Assembly (NCBI GenBank): GCA_902461995.1
Contig: CABQAA010000033.1
Span: 1-12,062 of the forward strand
DNA length: 12,062 nt
Direction of reading: 5' to 3'
DNA from: an uncultured Oscillospiraceae bacterium
Lineage (GTDB): Bacteria; Bacillota; Clostridia; Oscillospirales; Acutalibacteraceae
Position numbers and translations under genes: made by a program. This document shows positions 6,773-12,062 of the stretch, piece by piece. Every line of letters starts with the position of its first letter. Positions within the stretch are counted from its first letter, which is position 1. Under the pieces are notes generated by a model, which was given only the letters and a program-made list of their open reading frames with translations, ran no database searches and was not told the DNA's origin.

Positions 6773-8185
6773 GTGACGGGAGAACCCTATATTCCGGAGA
6801 CCATCACCGTCCATTTGGGCGCGCCGGACTCAAATGCGCAGAATGTTACCGTCTCCTTTCCGGATTATATCAAAAACGTCGCGTCCAGTGAAATCTATCC
6901 CACCTGGCCGGAAAACGCGATTCGCGCGAATGTTTACGCTCAGATTTCCTACGCGCTCAACCGCGTCTATACCGAATGGTATCGCAGCAAGGGATACGAT
7001 TTCGATATCACCAACTCCACCCGCTACGATCAGGCCTTTGTACAAAACCGGGATATCTACGACAACGTCAGCGATATTGTGGACGATATCTTCAACAACT
7101 ATGTCCGCAAAGAAGGCAGCGTGGAGCCGTATTTTACCCAGTACTGCAACGGCACCACCGTCACCTGTGACGGTTTGTCCCAGTGGGGCACCGTGCCATT
7201 GGCCGAGCAGGGATACAGTCCCTACCAGATTTTGACCAACTTTTATGGGGACGACATCGAAATCGTCACCAACGCCCCTGTCCGGATCAACGCACCCTCC
7301 TATCCCGGGGTCCCCCTGCGGATTGGGGATGCGGGCAACGACGTCCGCAGCAAGCAGATCCAGCTCAACCGCATTTCCAACAACTACCCCGCCATCCCCA
7401 AAATTTATCCCGTGGACGGAGTATTCGGGCAGGAAACGGAGAACGCGGTTAAAGAATTTCAGCGGATCTTCAATCTGACGCCCGACGGCATCATCGGCAA
7501 GCAGACCTGGTACCGGATCGCCTATCTCTATACGAGTGTCAAGCGGCTGACTGAACTGGACAGCGAAGGAATTCCCTTTGAGGATGTGGAGCTGCAGTAT
7601 TCCACCCTGCTGCGCTATGGGGATACCGGGGACGAGGTGCGGATCATCCAGTATTTCCTCGCCGTCATCGCGGATTTCTATGAGACCGTCCCGCCGGTGG
7701 ACGTCACCGGCACGTTCGACGATCAGACCAGAGCAGCCGTCGTCGCTTTCCAGAAGACCTTCGGACTCGACCCGGACGGCGTGGTTGGCCGCTTGACCTG
7801 GCAGGATATGTACCGGGCTTACCGCGGTATTATAGACAGCATGGAGCCGAGCTCCATTCGTGTCGCCCTTTATCCCGGCACCGTGCTCCGCCTCGGATCT
7901 CAGGGGGAATACGTTAGCATTCTGCAGGAATATCTGAGCTTTATCTCCACGAGTATTCCCGAAATTCCGGAAGTACCTGTGACCGGTGTTTTTGGAAATC
8001 AAACACAGGCCGCTGTTATCGCGTATCAGAATCTAGTCGGATTGGAACCGAGCGGCAACGTCGGCCCCCTAACCTGGAACAGCATCGCCAGCCTTTACGG
8101 CGATCTGCGCTTTGGATTCGACAAGCAGCCGGGCCAGGATCCCGGCTATACCATTCCGGCCGTCTCCACGGAGGCAGAGCCTTGA
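6773..8185 (+). CDS. SleC-like spore cortex-lytic enzyme: SpoIID-type domain plus three peptidoglycan-binding repeats
   Basis: This is probably a lytic transglycosylase acting on spore cortex peptidoglycan. Residues 24-165 follow the SpoIID/SleC pattern. There is an opening helix with WPENAIRANVYAQ, where E47 is the likely catalytic acid by alignment from memory. Next come IVDDIFNNYVRKEGSVEPYF, a Cys pair C125/C132 (CNGTTVTC), and GLSQWG (134-139). Three peptidoglycan-binding type 1 repeats follow at about 178-250, 277-350 and 367-443, each with a V-D/T-G-x-F-G/D-x-x-T core and a D/S-G-x-x-G-x-x-T-W end. GTG at 6773, seven bases after AAAGGAGG, is the start; the frame upstream overlaps the previous gene. 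The product is 470 residues. Known SleC carries its pre-domain in the same chain and, as far as I recall, fewer binding repeats. No signal peptide is visible, as in SleC made in the mother cell. Confidence 0.85.
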   Translation: MTGEPYIPETITVHLGAPDSNAQNVTVSFPDYIKNVASSEIYPTWPENAIRANVYAQISYALNRVYTEWYRSKGYDFDITNSTRYDQAFVQNRDIYDNVSDIVDDIFNNYVRKEGSVEPYFTQYCNGTTVTCDGLSQWGTVPLAEQGYSPYQILTNFYGDDIEIVTNAPVRINAPSYPGVPLRIGDAGNDVRSKQIQLNRISNNYPAIPKIYPVDGVFGQETENAVKEFQRIFNLTPDGIIGKQTWYRIAYLYTSVKRLTELDSEGIPFEDVELQYSTLLRYGDTGDEVRIIQYFLAVIADFYETVPPVDVTGTFDDQTRAAVVAFQKTFGLDPDGVVGRLTWQDMYRAYRGIIDSMEPSSIRVALYPGTVLRLGSQGEYVSILQEYLSFISTSIPEIPEVPVTGVFGNQTQAAVIAYQNLVGLEPSGNVGPLTWNSIASLYGDLRFGFDKQPGQDPGYTIPAVSTEAEP

Positions 8186-8210
8186 ACCCATAGAAAGGCA
8201 GGAGGAGCCT

Positions 8211-8729
8211 ATGGCTTATACAGACGAGGACAGACGCAATCATATCCGTGAGGTGCAGGAATACCTGCGTGCCATTTCGTTTTTTGACAAACGTATCCCT
8301 CCGATCGGCGTGGACGGCTTTTTCGGCCCCCAGACGGAAGAAGCCGTCGCCGCCTATCAGCGTGCCCGCGGTCTGCGTGAAACCGGCGTGGTCGATCAGG
8401 AAACCTGGAATTATTTGGTGACGGAATACCGAATTATCCAAGATTTGCAGGCGCCCGCGCGGTGTATCAGTCCCTTTCCCTCCGTCACCTACGTCATCCG
8501 CCCGGGCGATGAGGGAAATCTGGTTGTCATTCTGCAGGTCGTGCTCGACGAATTGGGAAAACTGTACCCCAACCTGTCGCGCATTCCGATCACCGGCCAT
8601 TACGATACCCGAACCACCGAAGCGGTTAAAGCCTTTCAAGAGCTGTCCCATCGGGACCCGACCGGAGAGGTATCCAAGTCGGACTGGGATAAACTGGCCG
8701 ATGTGTTCAACGCCCGCACCTCCCCTTGA
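8211..8729 (+). CDS. Protein of two peptidoglycan-binding type 1 repeats
   Basis: The 172-residue product has no catalytic domain. Repeat one (about 11-70) contains IGVDGFFGPQTEEAVAAYQ and ends ETWNYLV. Repeat two (about 97-166) contains IRPGDEGNLVVILQ, ITGHYDTRTTEAVKAFQ and SDWDKLA. Both fit the PG_binding_1 pattern and resemble the repeats of the upstream enzyme, suggesting origin by duplication from its tail. ATG at 8211 is preceded by AGGAGG (8200-8205). The frame opens further upstream but only inside the previous gene. It lies 25 bases after the enzyme stop, so it is the third gene of the operon. No signal peptide or membrane segment is seen. Possible role: cortex anchoring or competition with the enzyme for substrate; this is inference. 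Confidence 0.85.
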   Translation: MAYTDEDRRNHIREVQEYLRAISFFDKRIPPIGVDGFFGPQTEEAVAAYQRARGLRETGVVDQETWNYLVTEYRIIQDLQAPARCISPFPSVTYVIRPGDEGNLVVILQVVLDELGKLYPNLSRIPITGHYDTRTTEAVKAFQELSHRDPTGEVSKSDWDKLADVFNARTSP

Positions 8730-8852
8730 CCGGGATATCCGCCCGGCAAAGCGGTGAGCGCGTACGCTGCCGGTCTGCTGAGACGGCATTCGCATTGCCA
8801 TTGCTTATTATAGGTAAAAAAGCTCGGACATTTTAAACAGGAGAGTGGTTGC

Positions 8853-10394
8853 GTGAAAAAAGCCACTTTTATTAAAAACGCCTTCATTCTCACCGCCACT
8901 TCCCTGTTGCTGCGGACGATCGGGATTTTTTTCCGCATCTATATGTCCAACAAGGTCGGCGCCGAAGGCATGGGTTTATACCAGCTGATTTTCTCCATCT
9001 ATGTTCTCGGCTCGACCTTTGCGACATCCGGTATCTCCACCGCTGTCACCCGTCTGATTGCGGACGAACTGGTCTGCGGCACCCCCAAGTCGGTGCGGCA
9101 CATCCTGCACCGCGCCATCGCGCTCAGCCTGTTGATCGGCATCGCCTCCACCGCCTTGATTTTCTTCGGTGCCGACATCATCAGTACCTACTGGATCAAA
9201 GATATGCGGGCGGTGCCCGCACTGAAAATCCTTTGCTTCAGTCTGCCGTCGATGGGGGTGTCCTCCTGCCTGCGCGGGTATTTTATCGCCCGCCGCAAGG
9301 TGGGCAATCCATCCAGGGCGCAGATTCTCGAGCAAGCGGTCCGCATCGCCGTGGTCATGCTTCTCATCGACCGGTTTGCCTCCATGGGGATCGCCTACGC
9401 CTGCATGGCCGTCATGATCGGCGACACCATCGCGGAATTCGCCTCTTGCGGGCATATGGCACTCGGATACTTCCTGGATCGGAGGAAGCTGAAAAGCGAG
9501 ACATTCAGCACCCTTGCCAAGAAACCCTCCTATCCGGTTGTCCGGCGGATCCTCTCCATTTCCGCCCCGATCACGGCCGGGCGCTACCTCAATTCCATCC
9601 TGCGGACGATTGAGAACATCCTTGTCCCAGGCTGTCTGGCCAAATACACCTCATCCAAAGAAACCGGACTGGCACAATTCGGCATGCTCAAGGGCATGGC
9701 GATGCCTCTCATCTTTTTCCCCGCCTCGTTTCTCAACGCCCTTTCCACCCTCCTGGTTCCGGAAATATCCTCCGCCGCGGCAATGGGACATAAAGGAACG
9801 GTGAACCGGGCGGTCAAGCACACCCTGCACATCACACTGCTCGCCTCTATTCTTATCAGCGGCGTATTCGCCGTGTTCGCCAAAGAATTCGGCGTGATCC
9901 TATATGGCAGTGAAGAAGTGGGCTTTTATCTGCAGGTGCTGGCTCCCCTGACTCCAATTATGTACCTGGAAAGCGTCGTAGACGGTATTTTGAAGGGCCT
10001 TAACCAGCAGGTCAGCTCCCTGAAGTACAGTGTCGCCGATTCCGCCCTGCGTATTCTCCTCATCGTTTTTCTGGTACCCATACGCGGTATGGAAGGCTTC
10101 CTGTTCATTATGGTTCTAAGCAATATTTTCACGTCGTTTCTCAACATCCACCGCCTGCTGTCCGTCACCGGGGTCAAGCTCGTGTGGGGCCAGTGGATTC
10201 TCAAACCTCTTCTGGCCATTTCGACAGCCGGAGCGGCCGCTATGCTGTTCGGCCGGTTTCTGCCGACAGAACATATCCCCATGCTCGTATGGCTGATCGT
10301 CGGCGTGGTGTGCCTGTGCTTGATATACGGAATTCTCCTTCCCTTGCTTGGCTGCATTACGCGTGAGGATCTGCACCGCACTGTCAGCCGTTAA
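8853..10394 (+). CDS. spoVB: Stage V sporulation protein B (SpoVB), MurJ/MATE-type flippase family
   Basis: This is a polytopic membrane protein of the MOP superfamily, thought to move lipid-linked precursors across the membrane; SpoVB is needed for spore cortex formation. The 513-residue length matches SpoVB (about 518). It opens with KKATFIKNAFILTATSLLLR and a first membrane helix. GAEGMGLYQLIFSIYVLGSTFATSGI (38-63) is the classic SpoVB segment, and about 14 hydrophobic segments follow. GTG at 8853 lies nine bases after AGGAG (8839-8843). The 123 bases between this gene and the preceding one hold small hairpins (e.g. AGCG-CGTA-CGCT) but no T-tract, so read-through from the cortex-lytic genes is possible; I see no convincing promoter of its own. 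A strong terminator follows. It could be a general polysaccharide exporter, but the sporulation-related neighbours favour SpoVB. Confidence 0.88.
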   Translation: MKKATFIKNAFILTATSLLLRTIGIFFRIYMSNKVGAEGMGLYQLIFSIYVLGSTFATSGISTAVTRLIADELVCGTPKSVRHILHRAIALSLLIGIASTALIFFGADIISTYWIKDMRAVPALKILCFSLPSMGVSSCLRGYFIARRKVGNPSRAQILEQAVRIAVVMLLIDRFASMGIAYACMAVMIGDTIAEFASCGHMALGYFLDRRKLKSETFSTLAKKPSYPVVRRILSISAPITAGRYLNSILRTIENILVPGCLAKYTSSKETGLAQFGMLKGMAMPLIFFPASFLNALSTLLVPEISSAAAMGHKGTVNRAVKHTLHITLLASILISGVFAVFAKEFGVILYGSEEVGFYLQVLAPLTPIMYLESVVDGILKGLNQQVSSLKYSVADSALRILLIVFLVPIRGMEGFLFIMVLSNIFTSFLNIHRLLSVTGVKLVWGQWILKPLLAISTAGAAAMLFGRFLPTEHIPMLVWLIVGVVCLCLIYGILLPLLGCITREDLHRTVSR

Positions 10395-10414
10395 TCGGAT
10401 AAAACGCTCTTAAG

Positions 10415-10454
10415 CGTCCGGATTTGACAATCACAGTCAAGCTCGGACGTTTTT
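10415..10454 (+). terminator. Rho-independent terminator of spoVB
   Basis: CGTCCG-GAT-TTGAC (10415-10428) pairs with GTCAA-GCT-CGGACG (10436-10449). The middle holds two G-T wobbles and one A/C mismatch. The loop is seven bases, followed by five T. Confidence 0.9.
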
Positions 10455-10475
10455 CCTATGTTTTCCAAATATGTC

Positions 10476-10504
10476 TTGATTTTCCGATTCAAATAGCCTA
10501 TACT
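10476..10504 (+). promoter_or_regulatory. Distal sigma-A promoter candidate of the ECF operon
   Basis: TTGATT (10476-10481, four of six) and TATACT (10499-10504, five of six) with a 17-base spacer. Transcription from here would give a structured leader of roughly 245 bases. Confidence 0.55.
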
Positions 10505-10511
10505 AATTGAT

Positions 10512-10541
10512 ATCCAAATAATTGGCAATAAATTATTGGAT
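10512..10541. repeat. Imperfect inverted repeat at the distal start site
   Basis: ATCCAAATAATT (10512-10523) faces AATTATTGGAT (10531-10541) across a seven-base centre, with one extra A in the left arm. It begins where transcription from the distal promoter should start, so it could be an operator or the 5' hairpin of the leader RNA. Confidence 0.6.
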
Positions 10542-10590
10542 CATGGGCTGCTAATCGGATTTTCATTACGATTTGAGGCTGTTTTTTTGC

Positions 10591-10631
10591 GATTTCTTCG
10601 GCAATATGCAATGCATATTGCCGAAGAAATC
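10591..10631. repeat. Perfect 41-base palindrome (20-base arms, one-base centre)
   Basis: The left arm 10591-10610 (GATTTCTTCGGCAATATGCA) is the exact reverse complement of 10612-10631, with a single A at 10611. Neither side is followed by a T-tract in the direction of transcription, so it is not a normal intrinsic terminator. In RNA it would form a very stable hairpin, but the one-base centre means the innermost pairs must open to make a loop. In DNA it is a perfect dyad or cruciform. Confidence 0.95.
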
Positions 10632-10686
10632 CCGCACAATTCCAGAATATATTGTGATTCTATCTCATAATTCATAAATCGTCTGT

Positions 10687-10716
10687 TTGTCATCAGTGTT
10701 TTTCATTTTTTATACG
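10687..10716 (+). promoter_or_regulatory. Proximal promoter candidate of the ECF sigma gene
   Basis: TTGTCA (10687-10692, five of six), an 18-base spacer and TATACG (10711-10716, four of six). Start would be near 10723, directly at the 16-base palindrome. Confidence 0.5.
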
Positions 10717-10724
10717 AAAAAGAA

Positions 10725-10740
10725 GTGAAATGCATTTCAC
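10725..10740. promoter_or_regulatory. Perfect 16-base palindrome, operator candidate
   Basis: GTGAAATGCATTTCAC equals its own reverse complement. It lies between the proximal -10 box and the ribosome site of the sigma gene, so a dimeric protein bound here would block initiation. The palindrome itself is certain; the operator role is inferred. Confidence 0.55.
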
Positions 10741-10757
10741 AGAAAAGAGGTGATCCT

Positions 10758-11315
10758 ATGGAGCAAGGGCCCATGGAAGACGCTTACCTGCGTTTTCTTT
10801 CCGGTGAAATGGAAGCCTTCGACAGTATTATGACGGAGTACCAGGCACCTCTCATCCGCTTCATTGCGCGGTATGTCGGCAGTGCATCGGTCGCGGAAGA
10901 TTTGGCAGAAGACGTCTTTGTGGAAATTCTGCTGCATCGGGAACGGTACAATTTCAAAGTAAAACTGAAAACGTATCTTTTCACAATTGCACGCAATACA
11001 GCGATCGATTACATTCGTAAAAATAAACGGACCGCGCCATACGAACTGGATGAAGACCTGCTTTCCAGTACAGAGCTCCTGGCATCACCGGAAGATCACG
11101 TTCTGGCACGGGAACAGAAAGAGCGGATTTTGGAATTGATCCGGAGCGTCAAAAATGATCAGGGCACGGCTTTATACCTGACGTTGATAGAGGGCCTATC
11201 CAATGTGGAAACGGCCCGAATTATGAAAAAGTCCAAAAAGCAAATCGAAAATCTGTTGTTCCAGGGTAAACGAAAACTCCGCGCGATGATCGAGAAAGAA
11301 GGTATACTCACATGA
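10758..11315 (+). CDS. ECF-type RNA polymerase sigma factor
   Basis: This is an alternative sigma factor that directs RNA polymerase to stress or envelope-response promoters. The 185-residue product has only regions 2 and 4. Region 2 is about residues 20-90, with AEDLAEDVFVEILLHRERY and KLKTYLFTIARNTAIDYIRK as the core-binding and -10 recognising helices. Region 4 is about 120-178, with the helix-turn-helix LSNVETARIMKKSKKQIENL and an RKLR tail. ATG at 10758 follows AAAGAGGTGATC, close to the ideal ribosome site. The upstream GTG at 10725 in the same frame lies inside a palindrome and has no ribosome site, so it is rejected as a start. The stop overlaps the start of the next gene (ATGA), the usual sigma/anti-sigma coupling. 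The gene looks more AT-rich than its neighbours. The ECF subgroup and target promoter are unknown. Confidence 0.92.
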   Translation: MEQGPMEDAYLRFLSGEMEAFDSIMTEYQAPLIRFIARYVGSASVAEDLAEDVFVEILLHRERYNFKVKLKTYLFTIARNTAIDYIRKNKRTAPYELDEDLLSSTELLASPEDHVLAREQKERILELIRSVKNDQGTALYLTLIEGLSNVETARIMKKSKKQIENLLFQGKRKLRAMIEKEGILT

Positions 11316-12062
11316 AAACGACACAGCAGTTCTGTGAGAGTGTTTATCATAAATACGCCCTTGAATTGGAAAGGCAGCACGAGAAACAGCGCGTTCGTCT
11401 GATGTTCGTGCAGCGTTCCGCCGCTGCTGCAGCGGTTGTAACGGTCGCCGTCGGCACCTCTGTGTTTGTGTTCCGGACAAAAGACAATAAGCTGCCGGTC
11501 GGACCGGACACCTCCGTTTCCGATTCCAAAAATCCGGTGAAACAGAAAGTGGTCTCGGCTCAAACCATGGGGTTGATAGCGGACACGACACCTTTCATGG
11601 TGGATGTTCCCCCGGCCGGTCAAATTCAGTACAGCGGTGCGTTGAAAACTGCACTCGAATCTGAAACGGATGAGACGGTGCTCTTCCGCGTCGCGCTTAC
11701 CTTCTTTGGCGATGAAGAAGCGAACACCGCGGCGCGCGAATCGTTGACGGCCAAAGGCCTGTCTGTGGAGGATGCCAGTTTTGATATCGAAGGGGACTGT
11801 GTGGTCACCGTCGGCCGGGATGAGCTGCCCCAGCTGATCAACGACAGCGTCGGCACGCGCGCCCGCCTGGCTCCCACGGCCAGACCGGAGGGCTACGACC
11901 GCCGCTTGGGTGATCTCGCCGCAATCTGGCTGGATACGGCCGGAGACGTGGATACGCTCCATGTCGTGATCCACACCGCTTGGAACAGCAACGCGGCTAT
12001 TCCGAACGCCGATCTCTTCCGCGAAGACGATCTGCTCGCCCTCGTCGACGGCCTCGTTCTCC
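11312..12062 (+). CDS. Single-pass membrane protein, probable anti-sigma factor (3' end outside window)
   Basis: ATG at 11312 overlaps the sigma stop by four bases and the frame stays open for 250 codons to the window edge. Residues 1-35 are a charged, helical cytoplasmic segment (MKTTQQFCESVYHKYALELE, then ERQHEKQR). Residues 36-54 form one membrane helix (AAAAAVVTVAVGTSVFVF). From 55 on there is an outer, mostly hydrophilic domain with a Ser/Pro/Lys linker (to about 80) and a mixed alpha/beta region. The position after an ECF gene, the coupling and the topology all suggest a membrane anti-sigma factor. The N-terminus lacks the HxxxCxxC zinc motif of common anti-sigma domains and is very short, so the sigma-binding part would be a minimal helix. 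I recognise no named domain in the outer part. It could instead be a signalling partner of another type. Confidence 0.7.
   Translation, partial: MKTTQQFCESVYHKYALELERQHEKQRVRLMFVQRSAAAAAVVTVAVGTSVFVFRTKDNKLPVGPDTSVSDSKNPVKQKVVSAQTMGLIADTTPFMVDVPPAGQIQYSGALKTALESETDETVLFRVALTFFGDEEANTAARESLTAKGLSVEDASFDIEGDCVVTVGRDELPQLINDSVGTRARLAPTARPEGYDRRLGDLAAIWLDTAGDVDTLHVVIHTAWNSNAAIPNADLFREDDLLALVDGLVL

Larger units (their letters stand above)
10455..10757 (+). other. AT-rich, palindrome-dense regulatory region before the ECF sigma gene
   Basis: About 300 bases with no credible gene. In order it holds a sigma-A promoter candidate (10476-10504) and an imperfect inverted repeat at its start site (10512-10541). 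Next is a weak hairpin GCTGCTAATCG/CGATTTGAGGC (10547-10579) with seven T at 10582-10588. A perfect 41-base palindrome (10591-10631), a second promoter candidate (10687-10716) and a perfect 16-base palindrome (10725-10740) follow. Composition is visibly more AT-rich than the flanking genes. Confidence 0.7.

Noticed and set aside
6830..8002. 390-codon minus-strand frame opposite the SleC-like enzyme
   Set aside because: Shadow of a well-supported gene. The composition is Gly/Asp/Val-rich and typical of reverse reading of GC-rich coding DNA.
8112..8210. Upstream extension of the two-repeat protein gene
   Set aside because: It overlaps the end of the SleC-like enzyme gene, and a strong AGGAGG precedes the internal ATG at 8211.
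8730..8852. Terminator between the two-repeat gene and spoVB
   Set aside because: Only short hairpins (AGCG/CGCT, GTCT/AGAC) are present, with no T-tract, so a terminator cannot be supported.
10591..10631. Palindrome as a bidirectional terminator
   Set aside because: Sequence after the stem is CCGCACAATT on the plus strand and GCAAAAAAAC on the minus strand, so neither transcript would have a U-tract.
11159..11974. 271-codon minus-strand frame over the sigma and anti-sigma genes
   Set aside because: It crosses two coupled plus-strand genes and shows no recognisable domain.

Overview
The window looks like chromosomal DNA of a moderately GC-rich, endospore-forming clostridial Firmicute. An Oscillospirales/Ruminococcaceae-like lineage is my guess. 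The evidence is consensus sigma-A promoters with 17-base spacers, strong AGGAGG-type ribosome-binding sites, a tRNA-sensing T-box leader, an AbrB with a C-terminal four-cysteine motif, SpoVB, and SleC-like spore cortex proteins. I found no transposase, integrase, CRISPR array, tRNA or rRNA.

Layout: (1) 1-2400, minus strand: the ferrous-iron operon feoA-feoB. feoB runs off the left edge. Its promoter is near-consensus, and a TTAGCA-CC-TGCTAA palindrome lies on the predicted start of transcription. (2) 2485-2887, plus strand: a monocistronic abrB-type regulator with its own promoter and terminator. (3) 2931-5626: a methionine-uptake operon, metN-metI-metQ, behind a T-box leader with a candidate AUG specifier. 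The MetN is short and lacks the usual C-terminal regulatory domain. (4) 5788-8729: three consecutive genes for a spore cortex-lytic (SleC-like) system. One encodes a Pro/acidic-rich protein with a beta-sandwich domain. The next encodes a SpoIID-fold enzyme with three peptidoglycan-binding repeats, and the last a protein made only of two peptidoglycan-binding repeats. In known SleC the N-terminal pre-domain and the enzyme are one chain; here they are separate genes. (5) 8853-10454: spoVB, a MurJ/MATE-type lipid flippase, with a strong terminator. (6) 10455-12062: an AT-rich 300-base regulatory region with two promoter candidates, a perfect 41-base palindrome and a perfect 16-base palindrome. 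It is followed by an ECF sigma factor gene translationally coupled to a single-pass membrane protein, a likely anti-sigma factor, cut off at the right edge.

How the genes relate: feoAB and metNIQ are nutrient-import operons with separate controls, a metal-type operator and a tRNA-Met riboswitch. The SleC-like genes and spoVB share a theme of spore cortex synthesis and breakdown. The ECF pair is an independent signalling module. The least explained parts are the split SleC arrangement and the palindrome-rich leader of the sigma factor gene.
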